The notes beneath the pieces are model-generated. The model worked only from the letters and a program-made list of their open reading frames with translations. It was not told the origin of the DNA and did not search any database. Positions 39,601 to 47,397 of a stretch of 64,000 nucleotides of DNA are shown piece after piece. The translations under genes were made by a program, and so were the position numbers. The stretch comes from Nocardia asteroides (GTDB lineage Bacteria; Actinomycetota; Actinomycetes; Mycobacteriales; Mycobacteriaceae): assembly GCA_019930625.1 (NCBI GenBank), contig CP082844.1, positions 248,001 to 312,000 on the forward strand, in the 5' to 3' direction. Numbering within the stretch: position 1 is the stretch's first letter; the number at the start of each line of letters is the position of its first letter.

Positions 39601-40618
39601 CGTCGATGCCGGAGATGTCGCGGTCGGTCGCAGGCCCGCCGACGTCGACGATCAGCAGATAATGCGTGCGATCCAGGGTGGGCTGCGAATTCGCCGAGAA
39701 CGGACCGCGATTGAGCCCGGCGAGCACTTTGGTGCGCAACTCGGCGACGGTGCGGTAGACCATCCGGCTCGGGCCTATCGCATCGGTGTCGCTCGGATGC
39801 TGGGCGTGTGGCAGCCATTTCAGCCAGGACCATTCCGGCGCGTCCGGGTCGGACAGCACCGCCGCGACCGCCACCTGGTCCGGGCCGTGCAGCACCGCGA
39901 CCTCGGCGATCATCGCGCGAATCAGCCCGGCCACCAACTGCTCGTCACCATCGATACCGACCTGCGGCGCCGACAGCAGATTTATCGCGACCGGCATACC
40001 GCCGACCGTCGAATATGCCTTGGCGAACCTGGTCAGTTCGACGACACCGACCGGGTCGAGATCGGCCGTGGGCGCCGCTTCCGGGACGATGACGCGCACT
40101 TGATTGGCGATGCGTCCACGGCCGATTCGCACGCGCAGGAACTGCGGACTCGCGACCTGCACCTCCCACATCCGCTTGCCGCCGATGAGTCTGGCGATCT
40201 CATCGGGGCCGGGATGGGTGTAGCGCAGGAACGCGTACAGCTCGGCTTCTGCCCCGTGCACCGTCTTGCGGTTGTCGGTGATGCTACGCAAGTAGTCTTT
40301 GCGTTCCTCGTTGAGGCTGGCGGCGCCGCCGGAGCCGTTGCCAGCGAAGGCGCCGCCCATCATGCCGAACATCGACACCATCATCATGGCGGGGAACATC
40401 AGCATCATCGGATTCATTGCTCCGCCGCCGCGGAACATCATGACCATCATTCCGGCCATGGCCGCCACCATGACCACGGGCATGATCATTCGCAGCCGCG
40501 ACGGTGGAACCGGTTTGGGCAGCTCGGTGGGTGGCTGCAACCGCAACTCGGTCACGGCGGGAGCTTTGGGACCGCGCACCATCCGCGCGGGTCGCACGAA
40601 GCGACGAGTGCTGGTCAC
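36611..40618 (-). CDS. eccC: ESX ATPase EccC
   Basis: A 1,335-residue single-chain FtsK/SpoIIIE-type ATPase, the motor and substrate receptor of ESX. Two N-terminal membrane segments rich in Met (IMPVVMVAAMAGMMVMMF, then MNPMMLMFPAMMMVSMFGMM) are followed by three ATPase domains with Walker A motifs GATGSGKS, GGTQSGKS and GSTGSGKS. The unsplit chain resembles EccC of ESX-3 and ESX-5 rather than EccCa/Cb of ESX-1. The GTG at 40618 overlaps the eccB stop (TAGTG), which decides the start. C-terminal domain three binds EsxB-type signals in known systems. Confidence 0.95.
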   Translation of the reverse strand: MTSTRRFVRPARMVRGPKAPAVTELRLQPPTELPKPVPPSRLRMIMPVVMVAAMAGMMVMMFRGGGAMNPMMLMFPAMMMVSMFGMMGGAFAGNGSGGAASLNEERKDYLRSITDNRKTVHGAEAELYAFLRYTHPGPDEIARLIGGKRMWEVQVASPQFLRVRIGRGRIANQVRVIVPEAAPTADLDPVGVVELTRFAKAYSTVGGMPVAINLLSAPQVGIDGDEQLVAGLIRAMIAEVAVLHGPDQVAVAAVLSDPDAPEWSWLKWLPHAQHPSDTDAIGPSRMVYRTVAELRTKVLAGLNRGPFSANSQPTLDRTHYLLIVDVGGPATDRDISGIDGCTWLRLGATEQNLPRALRFTVSEDRSLNEVSPRGLRRVGVADSLSAAAMTAMARSLSPYRLSTVVEAVAAEQASGGTSWEEMVGIADPGAIRVEQAWIRRRDEDRARLNIPFGHDPAGSVVYLDIKESAEEGMGPHGMCIGATGSGKSEFLRTLVLSAVATHSPDVLNLLLVDFKGGATFLGFDRLSHVTAVVTNMEEEADLVTRMEDVINGEMARRQRILRDAGNFASVADYERAREQGADLRPLPTLLIILDEFAELLEQYPNFSKLFVAIGRLGRSLRIHLLLSSQKVPANRMGELEAHLSYRIALRTNQTSDSRDAIGTADAYHLPKKPGSGYLRVGSGDLQRFQAAYVGEKYSPPAQVSAASAQRARRPGGGYRPPQRFTAGHIVDTRPAVVEPVVVQEAAEVADGESITVMEAVLQQLARHGNPAHKMWLPPLTTPPTLERMIRAVPQGALQMPLALVDKPRQQRQDVWSVDMSGGGGHMAIVGGTQSGKSTALQSFILSAALTHTPEQVQFYCLDFSGGGLSILANLPHVGSVAAARDGDRIRRTIALVTSLLESRQSMFTEFGIDSIRKFRTMRDGGGTAPWLDRDPYGDVFLVIDGWDVGFGMNGPYYDEYTPIMESIALQGLNYGIHLVVSSSRWIAIRPAIKDLMQTRLEMRLGDLADTTFNAHRNVVAAIPANRPGRCISTDGLHMLTALPRIDGAGEAESAAEGLAAASAEVAQRYPGRRAPQVKLLPPQVGLDEVRAGWPVPQTLAQRLVVPFGLRESDLRPATIDFSVSTHFIVLGSTGSGKSTMLAALLASIQHQYDPSQARVLLIDYRRRHLETVPPEMLIGHVTNERDVRDALPALVEKMRSRRPPENVTTRQLAERSWWTGPEVFVVIDDYHMVAQRGALNPLEPLKEIIVDGRDTGLHVIAARNIAQADTALYDNVIGQMKNLNSSGLIMDGSKLDGILVGDVRPTKQPPGRGIYVEPMSSRRDLVQVAWVPQQI

Positions 40619-42168
40619 TACGAACCACCGAGCCCGGCGACGATCTTGTTGTTCGGGATACCGTCGTGCTGGATGCGAGCGTCCTTCTGGGAAAGAGGGG
40701 GGCCGACCGCGAACAGGGCGATGATGCTCCACGGCGCGGGGACCGGCGCCCGCAGCCCCAGCGCGGTCAAGGTGGGATCGCCGGTGCCACCGCTCGGATC
40801 GGTGACCACGCCGTAGCGGACGCCGCTGTCGGAAACCCAGTAGAGCGATTCCCGCAGCGGCGAGCCCGGTTCGCTGCCGGTGACCTGTACGAAACGGCCG
40901 GTGTCCCGGGGCAGATAGGCCGCATCGGCGGTCGTGCCGCGCGAGGCGGCCGAGGTCACCAGATCCACCGCACGGTTCTGCTCCTCCTGCTTGAGCGGCA
41001 ACTGCCTGCCCACCAGCAGCTCGGTGGTCGCGTTCGGATCATTCCCGGACCGCGACCAATGCAAGCAGGTCACGCCGGATCGTTCGGGTTCGACCAGCCG
41101 AATAGGCCGGGTCGGGTAACTCGCGGTGCCCGGCCACTGTCCTGGGCGGAGATTCGCAGCGATCACGTCGGGTCCGACAGTCCGGGTGGATACCGCGCCT
41201 TGGGAGTCCGCATTGCGAACCATCGCCGCCAACACGGCGCTGATCCGCACCAGCCCCGACTGTGAGACGAGATAGTACGAAACCCCTTGGTCCGGCGTCG
41301 ACACGGTGAGTACCGACCCGACCGGCGTGGTGAATCCGTTGTTGAGGGTGATCGACTCGCCCTTACCGGGTACGTCGGGTACTCGCAGGGGCGGTGCCTC
41401 GGGGATCGCGTTGACCAATCCCTTCGACGCCGCCATCACCGGGGCGGTCGAGTCGATGCCGAGCGCCATGGCCACCGCGGTGCTGGCGAGGTCGATGGAG
41501 GCGCGCACCACGCCCTTCTCGGCGTCGCCGTAGACCAGCCAGGTCGTGGTGTCGTCGCGCAGCAGTCGGGCCTCGTTATCGACCAATAGGCGGATGGCCT
41601 CACCGTCGACGGTGAGTGGGCCGCCGATCGCGGTCGTCCGCACAGCGGAGCGGCTCACGGTCGGCAGACCGGTCGCCGGGTTGACCGGCGCCGCCGCACC
41701 GGTCCTCGCCGTGTCGCACACCGTCCACGACGAATCCCTCTCGTCGGTGTCGGCGATATTGCCGGGCGCTCCTGGAATGCCGACCCATGGTCCGCGCGGA
41801 TACTTCGACAGCTCGTCCCGGGAAACCTGCACCGGCTTATCGGGGGACCCTACGATCAGCCGAGCCGAGGTGAGATTCAGCGCGGGGAACAGCCGGTTGT
41901 TCAGACGCACGAACAAAGCACCGGTGTCCTTCTCCGCCACGATCTTCGAGTCCCCGACCTTCTTGGCCGGTTTGAAGAATGCCAGCACGGCGGCGCCCGC
42001 GATGATCACGCATGCCAGCGCGATGCCGATCGCGAGCGCGGTGGACCGACCGCGCTGCGGGTCATCGATCATCGACGCGTCTCGACGGACGAGCGCGTGC
42101 TCGATCCGGCGCAGCAGAAATCGCCAGCCAGAGATCTGGTGTTTGGTCACAACCCGGAAGCGCGCCAC
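40618..42168 (-). CDS. eccB: ESX core component EccB
   Basis: A 516-residue protein with a short cytosolic N-terminus carrying the family signature KHQISGWRFLLRRIEHA and VRRDASMIDDP, one membrane helix (ALAIGIALACVIIAGAAVLAFF near residue 55) and a large periplasmic domain with two cysteines (TVCDTA; VTCLHW) that pair in known EccB. GTG start at 42168 with GGAAGGA about 12 bases upstream. Overlaps eccC by one base. Confidence 0.95.
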   Translation of the reverse strand: MARFRVVTKHQISGWRFLLRRIEHALVRRDASMIDDPQRGRSTALAIGIALACVIIAGAAVLAFFKPAKKVGDSKIVAEKDTGALFVRLNNRLFPALNLTSARLIVGSPDKPVQVSRDELSKYPRGPWVGIPGAPGNIADTDERDSSWTVCDTARTGAAAPVNPATGLPTVSRSAVRTTAIGGPLTVDGEAIRLLVDNEARLLRDDTTTWLVYGDAEKGVVRASIDLASTAVAMALGIDSTAPVMAASKGLVNAIPEAPPLRVPDVPGKGESITLNNGFTTPVGSVLTVSTPDQGVSYYLVSQSGLVRISAVLAAMVRNADSQGAVSTRTVGPDVIAANLRPGQWPGTASYPTRPIRLVEPERSGVTCLHWSRSGNDPNATTELLVGRQLPLKQEEQNRAVDLVTSAASRGTTADAAYLPRDTGRFVQVTGSEPGSPLRESLYWVSDSGVRYGVVTDPSGGTGDPTLTALGLRAPVPAPWSIIALFAVGPPLSQKDARIQHDGIPNNKIVAGLGGS

Positions 42169-42272
42169 CGACTATCGTTCCTTCCGCCGCCCTGCTGCCA
42201 CAGCGCGACCACCGGTCACATCGTGGCTACGACCTTCATTCCAGCATCGGGAATACTGGATCAGCGGACGCC

Positions 42273-44033
42273 TCACACCCGCGTGCTCGGCGCCAGACCC
42301 TCCAGTGCCGCGGTGACGTCGAACGCGTCGATCGTCATGAGTTCCTCATCGGTCATCGCGGCGATGTCGACGTTTTCCCTGGTGAAGCGGTAGTCACGCT
42401 CGGCTTCGGCGGCCTCGACCACGTTGCGGACGAAGCGGCCGTTGCCTGCCAGGTCGATCAGCCGACGACCGTTCTTGGTCTGTCCCGCCAATTCCTCACA
42501 CCGCAGCCGCAGCACCTCGCGCGCCTGCTCGGACAGTATCGAATCCTTCTTCTGCGCGATGTGCTCGGCGATCTGCACCAGTTCATCGGCGTCGTAGCTG
42601 GCGAAACGGATGCGCTTGGTGAAACGGGAGGCCAGACCGTCGTTGGACGCGAGGAACCGGTCGATCTGGTCCTCGTATCCGGCGATGATCACGACGAGCT
42701 TGTCGCGGTCGTTCTCCATCCGGGCCAGCAGCGTGTCGACCGCTTCCTTGCCGAACGCGTCCCCGCCGGAAAGGCCTTCCTGGATCAGCGTGTACGCCTC
42801 GTCGATGAACAGCACACCGCCGAGCGCCGAGTCGATCAGCGCGTTGGTCTTGGGCGCCGTGTGACCCAGATGGGTGCCGACCATGTCATTGCGGGATACC
42901 TCGATGACGTCGGCGTTCTCGACGACGCCCAGGCCGGCGAAGATCTTGGCGATCACGCGAGCGATGGTCGTCTTACCCGTGCCGGGAGGACCGGAGAAAA
43001 TCAGGTGCTGCGATTTCGAATCCACGGCGAGGCCGCGCTTGGCGCGAACCTGGTCCATCAGCACACCGGACTTGAGCCGGTCGACCTGCTCTTTGACCGA
43101 ATCCATGCCGATCTGCGCCTGCAGCAGATCCGAAGCCTCCGTAAGGAGACTCTCACGTTCGGCGCGGGCCGCGTTGGCGGCCGCTTCGCGGGGGTCGTCA
43201 CCCGTCTTCGGGTCCCACTTGTTCGTCCGGGAGGCGATGAGTTCGGCGGTGGCGACCTCGAACCGGTAGGACTTGTCCCGGACGGCGCGCTGCCATTCCT
43301 CGCGCTCGGGCCACAGCGCCGATCCTTGCAGTCCGTTGAGGATCTTGTCGGCGGCGTCGTGATCGCCGTTGTGCCGCATCAGCATGCCGAGCAGGAAGTG
43401 GGCATCGGCCCAGATGTAGGACAGATTGCCCGACGAGCTGTCCTCCACGATCCGCTGCGCGCGTGGCATGGCCTCACCGAAGCGCCCGAGGTGCGCCAGC
43501 GACTGGGCGGCCATCAGCTCGGCGGCGATATCCAGCAGGCCGTCTTCCAGCACCGGCCGCGCCGTGCGCGCGGCGAGCACCTCCGGCCACTGCTTCGTCC
43601 GGAAGAACAGCGACATGCGCACGAAATCCGCGACATCGTCGCTGGGGACCTCATCGAGAATCGCCGCCGCTTCCTGCCATTCACCGCCTTCGGCATACGA
43701 GCAAGCCTGCGCAATCGCGATCTGGTCGCGATCGGCCATCGCGACACGCAGCCCGTACATGCCGATTTCGACCTGGCACCACAGGGCGCGGTCTACCAGA
43801 CCCGCTCGCTGCTGGTCGCGATAGAGGTTGTGCACCGACCGATAGGCACCGTAGATCACCTCAGAGGTGACCTCCCCCGCCATAGCGCGCCCGAGCCAGG
43901 CATCGCACATGTCCGGGTCGAGGTCGGTGGCGGCCCGAAACGCCGCCGCCGCGTGCTGTTCGTTGCGCACGCCACCGGCGACCAACCCAAGATTCTGAAC
44001 ACCCGTGTAGAACGCGTCCTCGGCCGCTGACAC
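42273..44033 (-). CDS. eccA: ESX AAA+ ATPase EccA
   Basis: A 586-residue cytosolic protein. N-terminal TPR-like helices (residues about 1-270) precede a CbxX/CfxQ-type AAA+ domain with Walker A GPPGTGKTT, Walker B VLFIDEAYTL and the DGLASRFTKRI arginine region. EccA is found in ESX types 1, 2, 3 and 5 but not 4, so this locus is not ESX-4. It is thought to release EspG or recycle substrates. GTG start at 44033 with GGAAGGGAAG upstream. A TTCCC palindrome lies 73 bases before the start. Confidence 0.95.
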   Translation of the reverse strand: MSAAEDAFYTGVQNLGLVAGGVRNEQHAAAAFRAATDLDPDMCDAWLGRAMAGEVTSEVIYGAYRSVHNLYRDQQRAGLVDRALWCQVEIGMYGLRVAMADRDQIAIAQACSYAEGGEWQEAAAILDEVPSDDVADFVRMSLFFRTKQWPEVLAARTARPVLEDGLLDIAAELMAAQSLAHLGRFGEAMPRAQRIVEDSSSGNLSYIWADAHFLLGMLMRHNGDHDAADKILNGLQGSALWPEREEWQRAVRDKSYRFEVATAELIASRTNKWDPKTGDDPREAAANAARAERESLLTEASDLLQAQIGMDSVKEQVDRLKSGVLMDQVRAKRGLAVDSKSQHLIFSGPPGTGKTTIARVIAKIFAGLGVVENADVIEVSRNDMVGTHLGHTAPKTNALIDSALGGVLFIDEAYTLIQEGLSGGDAFGKEAVDTLLARMENDRDKLVVIIAGYEDQIDRFLASNDGLASRFTKRIRFASYDADELVQIAEHIAQKKDSILSEQAREVLRLRCEELAGQTKNGRRLIDLAGNGRFVRNVVEAAEAERDYRFTRENVDIAAMTDEELMTIDAFDVTAALEGLAPSTRV

Positions 44034-44104
44034 TCGGACTTCCCTTCCGCCGAACTAGCCTGCTCGAACGATAGATTCCGGTGGTCACGCTCAGGACTCG
44101 ACGC

Positions 44105-44122
44105 CTTCCCAACTATGGGAAG
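44105..44122. promoter_or_regulatory. TTCCCA-N4-TGGGAA palindrome upstream of eccA
   Basis: CTTCCCAACTATGGGAAG: 7-base arms are perfect around ACTA, the best copy in the window. Located 73-89 bases upstream of the eccA start. No GACAAT hexamer at the four-base spacing. Confidence 0.7.
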
Positions 44123-44171
44123 TGGCCCCGGCGGCGGCGCACCCCAGTTCCGGCCCATCGACATGCCAATT

Positions 44172-44200
44172 TTGAACGTGCCGTCAGTTAACGGTATGTT
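44172..44200 (+). promoter_or_regulatory. Plus-strand promoter with CCGYT-N4-ARCGG in the spacer
   Basis: TTGAAC (44172-44177), 17-base spacer GTGCCGTCAGTTAACGG, TATGTT (44195-44200). The palindrome is CCGTC-AGTT-AACGG at 44181-44194. It points away from eccA, toward the candidate small RNA. Architecture is identical to the ansP and gdh promoters. Confidence 0.65.
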
Positions 44201-44340
44201 TACTTCGGGGTCGGCGATCATCCCCCTGCAGACGACCCTTCGGCGGCGGCTGGCCAGCCGCGATCCGGTTCCTCCAGCCGCCGCACAAGCAGGTCACCGA
44301 ACCTTCCGAAAATTTCTTGCCGCTATTTAGGTGCACACTA

Positions 44341-44369
44341 TTGAACGTTCCGACAGAAGAGGGTACTGT
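44341..44369 (+). promoter_or_regulatory. Sigma70-like promoter of the candidate small RNA
   Basis: TTGAAC (44341-44346), 17-base spacer, TACTGT (44364-44369). The spacer starts GTTCCG, like the spacer-palindrome promoters, but is not symmetric. Predicted start is near 44376. Confidence 0.65.
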
Positions 44370-44375
44370 CTGAAC

Positions 44376-44565
44376 ACAGATCGCCGGTCCCTCATCCCGA
44401 CGATCTGAACCCAAAGCAGCGGCCGGTGGCACCGGCAGGTCACCGGCCGTTGTGGGGGTAGGAGACCCGAGGTGTACAGAAACCTCCGGGTTGCCGACTA
44501 CGTTTACCACTCTCACGGACTTCGACTTCGAGACCCGTTCCCGCCGCTGGGAACGGGTCTTTTTC
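44376..44565 (+). ncRNA. Candidate structured small RNA
   Basis: About 190 bases bounded by a good promoter and a textbook terminator, with no convincing ORF: frames starting with GTG at 44452 and 44472 run through the terminator. Stems visible: AGATCG 44378-44383 with CGATCT 44401-44406; an 11-bp stem around CGGCCGGTG 44420-44428 and CACCGGCCG 44441-44449; ACCCGAGGT paired with ACCTCCGGGT near 44466-44494 with a small bulge; and the terminator. I do not recognise a known RNA class (6C and c-di-AMP riboswitch features are absent). A leader of a lost gene is an alternative. Confidence 0.5.
44531..44565 (+). terminator. Intrinsic terminator with U-tract
   Basis: AGACCCGTTCCC (44531-44542) and GGGAACGGGTCT (44549-44560) form a perfect 12-bp stem with a 6-base loop, followed by TTTT. 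The best classical terminator in the window; active for plus-strand transcripts. Confidence 0.88.
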
Positions 44566-44572
44566 GCGTGCC

Positions 44573-46240
44573 CTACCGGGCGGTGGATCGCGCCTCCCCA
44601 GCCTGGGGACCGAGTGAGTTCATGCGATCGGAAGGCGGGGCCGTGACCGTCGAAGGCGCAGGCTGCGCGTGACCCGGACCGGCGTTCTCTGCGCTGCCCG
44701 TTTCGGTGTCCTTCTCCCGTATCGCGGGCAGCGGGGGCCGATCGACGACGGGAGCGTGCACCACGGCGGGAACCTCGCGGGCGCGGCGCGCTGCGGCCCA
44801 TGGCGTGACCGCGGGCCGACGCCCTTTCCGAGCGACCTTCCCCGGACGTTCGGCTCTGAGCGGCAGGGCATTCGAGGTAGCCGACTGCTCCCCGGTGCGC
44901 CTCCAAGGGGTGGTCGCAGCCCCTGTGCTCTGCTGCGGGATGGGCGCGGCGCCCAGTGGTCCGCCCTGAATCGAGCCCTCGACCGCCGGGTACCCCGCGA
45001 GCGAGGCGGATTCGGCTGCCGAGCCGGGCCGGTGGATCCCCGTCTCATGCGCCGACCTCACCGAATCGTCGACTCCCGCACGAGGGGCCGCCACTGTTCC
45101 GCTGTCGGAAGCGGCGACCGCGGACACCGAATGCGGAGTCCCGGTTCCCGGCGGTCGTCCCGCCGCATCCGCAGCCGGGCTGTTCGGAATCCCACCCGAC
45201 ACCGGCGCGTTTCGCGCGGCGTCCGTGATCGAGTTGCGGTGCTCCGCCGCCGCCCGCGGAGCCGACGAGTCCATGGCGCCGTTCCGTGCACCCGGATCGC
45301 CCGCGACGCCAGCAGCCTTCTCCCCCGCGCCGGCCGCGTTCGCGGCAACCGGGACGCGCGCGTCGTGGGGGTTGTCGGCGGAGTCGCTCGGCCGGACCGG
45401 AGGGTTCGGATCGACCCGTGACTCGAAGTGATCACGCGGGCGCAACGCGGCTTCGCCGACGGGTGCGGTGGGACCGACAGGCGGCTTCGCGTCCGGCACA
45501 GCCGAGTACTCGGTGGGGTCGATTCGCGATCGCGTGGTGAAGTCGAGTGTCGACACGTTTTCGGCGAACGTCGCCGCGTGCTGCAAGATGTCGTCGGCGT
45601 GGTCGTCGAGCACCTTGGCGAAGTGCTGCACCGCGTCGGGCTCCATGTGCAACGGCGGGGGCCGGCCCGAGGACGGGACATCGAGCGCATCGCGAGTGGC
45701 GTCGTAGACGACGCCTTTGACCATGTCTTCGATGGCCTGCTCGAGCGGTTCGATCGCCTTGCCGATGACCTCGGCGATGATGTAGCCGATCAGGTACTGC
45801 GACATCTCCTCGCACAGCCTGCGCGCCGCGGCGGCCACCAAGGGCGCGGAAGGCGCGAGCGGTGGTGTCAGCAGGATCGAGGTATAGGCCGCGGCCAGCG
45901 CGGCGAGTTCGGCCAGCACGACGACCTTCACCACAGTGATGACCGTCGCCGCCGCGTCGAGTGCCTGCCCGACGATCTCGCACGCACTGTCGAGTTGCCG
46001 CATGTGGGTGGCGCTCATGCCCGCCCAGGTAGCGAGCAGCTGCTGATACGACTCGCCCGAATAGAAGTCGCCCATCTGATTGATCACGCCGGTAGCCGAG
46101 GCGTGTGTTTCCTGCACCTGTTCGGCGAAGGATCGGACGTACTCGGCAAGGGCGCGCACATCGTCTTCGTTGATGTCCGGGTAGGGGACGCCGCATAGGT
46201 TCAGGAAGAACGCGACCTCGCTGGGAAGGTCTATGGCCAC
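44573..46240 (-). CDS. WXG100_2/CpnT-N-like ESX protein with disordered tail
   Basis: A 555-residue protein. Residues about 1-170 match the helical N-terminal domain shared by CpnT-like and polymorphic-toxin type VII substrates (LPSEVAFFLNLCGVPYPDIN, SFAEQVQETHASATGVI, a hydrophobic TVVKVVVLAELAALAAAY helix). The rest is a long Pro/Ala/Arg-rich tail with no toxin or enzyme domain. GTG start at 46240, 27 bases after the NlpC/P60 gene, so the two are co-transcribed. Probably exported or a scaffold for export; exact role unknown. Confidence 0.65.
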   Translation of the reverse strand: MAIDLPSEVAFFLNLCGVPYPDINEDDVRALAEYVRSFAEQVQETHASATGVINQMGDFYSGESYQQLLATWAGMSATHMRQLDSACEIVGQALDAAATVITVVKVVVLAELAALAAAYTSILLTPPLAPSAPLVAAAARRLCEEMSQYLIGYIIAEVIGKAIEPLEQAIEDMVKGVVYDATRDALDVPSSGRPPPLHMEPDAVQHFAKVLDDHADDILQHAATFAENVSTLDFTTRSRIDPTEYSAVPDAKPPVGPTAPVGEAALRPRDHFESRVDPNPPVRPSDSADNPHDARVPVAANAAGAGEKAAGVAGDPGARNGAMDSSAPRAAAEHRNSITDAARNAPVSGGIPNSPAADAAGRPPGTGTPHSVSAVAASDSGTVAAPRAGVDDSVRSAHETGIHRPGSAAESASLAGYPAVEGSIQGGPLGAAPIPQQSTGAATTPWRRTGEQSATSNALPLRAERPGKVARKGRRPAVTPWAAARRAREVPAVVHAPVVDRPPLPAIREKDTETGSAENAGPGHAQPAPSTVTAPPSDRMNSLGPQAGEARSTAR

Positions 46241-46267
46241 GCCGTGTTCCTCCCCATGGTCACCCTG

Positions 46268-47221
46268 TCACAGCACTCGCACGACGACGGAGTTGCTGTC
46301 CATGCGTGACCACTTCACCACCGAGCCGGTGTACGGCGCCTCTATGACCATGCCGTTGCCTGCGGCGAGCTGCACGTGCTCCGGTCCTCTGGTGCTGAAG
46401 GATGAGCCAGGAAACACCAGGTCTCCAGCACGTACGTCGTCCGGGTGCACCCGAACCCCGCTGTAGATCTGCTCGTATGTAGTGCGGGGCAGCACCACTT
46501 CACCGTTACTGGCCTGGGCGATCGCGTACTGTGTCAGGCCCGAGCAGTCGAAGCCGCCGCCACTCGGGCCACCAGCGCCGCCGCCGCCCCAGACATAGTC
46601 CGTGCCTAGCCATTTGCTGGCGGCCAGCACCGCGTTCCCGCCCTTCGTCCCGTCCGAGCGCACCATGCCGTCGCGGCGCAGCCGAGAAGCGGACCTGGAC
46701 CTAGCCCTGGACCTGGTACGCCGCCGCCTGCGCGGCACGCCGCCGTGCCTGGCCTGCCGGGTCGGCGGCGTCGCGGGCGGCATGATCTGCGAGGCTTGCT
46801 GCCGCGCGGCTGCGACGTCGGCATCGACCTGCTTCGTGGCATTGGAGATGGTGGTCTGCGCGGCAGCGAGCAGTGCGGGACCGCTGAATCGGGTATCGCC
46901 CACCGAGGCGATCGCCTGCATGCGGGCCTGGAAGTCCGCGATGTGGTTGGTCAGGCGGCCACGGCCGTTGACCGTTCCGTCGCCGGACTCGCCCACGGCT
47001 TTGCTGACGATGCTGTCCTTGCCCGCATGCGATTCCGCGATCGACAGCTGCATCCCCTGCGCCTCGCCGTATCGTAACGCCACCGCCCCGGAATGAGCAC
47101 GCATGTCAGCGGCGATCGCCTGGGTCACGCTCGCCGCCTGGCCGGCGGGCTGACCGTCGCCATATAGGGCGACCAGCGATCGAAGTACTCCGTCCAGGTC
47201 GTCAGTCAGTGCAGGTGCCAT
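46268..47221 (-). CDS. NlpC/P60 peptidoglycan hydrolase, ESX-type N-terminus
   Basis: A 317-residue protein. The N-terminal 150 residues are helical without a Sec signal and resemble small ESX-substrate domains. An Arg-rich linker follows (about residues 160-185). The C-terminal NlpC/P60 domain has the catalytic Cys in FDCSGLTQYA and His in PEHVQLAAG. It should cut peptide stems of peptidoglycan. The lack of a Sec signal and the location suggest export by the adjacent type VII system. ATG at 47221; divergent from the 47398 gene across a region with two TTCCC palindromes. Confidence 0.82.
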   Translation of the reverse strand: MAPALTDDLDGVLRSLVALYGDGQPAGQAASVTQAIAADMRAHSGAVALRYGEAQGMQLSIAESHAGKDSIVSKAVGESGDGTVNGRGRLTNHIADFQARMQAIASVGDTRFSGPALLAAAQTTISNATKQVDADVAAARQQASQIMPPATPPTRQARHGGVPRRRRRTRSRARSRSASRLRRDGMVRSDGTKGGNAVLAASKWLGTDYVWGGGGAGGPSGGGFDCSGLTQYAIAQASNGEVVLPRTTYEQIYSGVRVHPDDVRAGDLVFPGSSFSTRGPEHVQLAAGNGMVIEAPYTGSVVKWSRMDSNSVVVRVL

Positions 47222-47301
47222 TCGACCGACTCGCCATCGCTCATCACCGACCGCCTCTCACACTTTTCAGCTATTGTGTCGTCTCCACCGGATCGGTCGT
47301 A

Positions 47302-47317
47302 TTCCCATTCATGGGTG
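47302..47317. promoter_or_regulatory. TTCCCA-N4-TGGG palindrome, left copy
   Basis: TTCCCATTCATGGGTG; CCCAT-TC-ATGGG is a perfect inner repeat. It lies 81 bases upstream of the NlpC/P60 gene in the divergent region. The outer bases of the right arm deviate. Confidence 0.5.
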
Positions 47318-47337
47318 GGTAATCGAACTATGGACTA

Positions 47338-47365
47338 CTTCCCAAGTTTGAGAAGCCGGGACAAT
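47338..47365 (+). promoter_or_regulatory. TTCCCA palindrome plus GACAAT, right copy
   Basis: CTTCCCAAGTTTGAGAAG (47338-47355) is followed by four bases and GACAAT (47360-47365), pointing to the 47398 gene. Same spacing as at 50.9 and 59.3 kb. One mismatch in the right arm. Confidence 0.65.
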
Positions 47366-47397
47366 GGGTGTGACTTCTGAGAGGCGGTGGCGACGGT

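Noticed and set aside
44452..44672. GTG-started ORFs inside the candidate small RNA
   Set aside because: They run through the terminator and past it into the antisense of the next gene; no start stands out.
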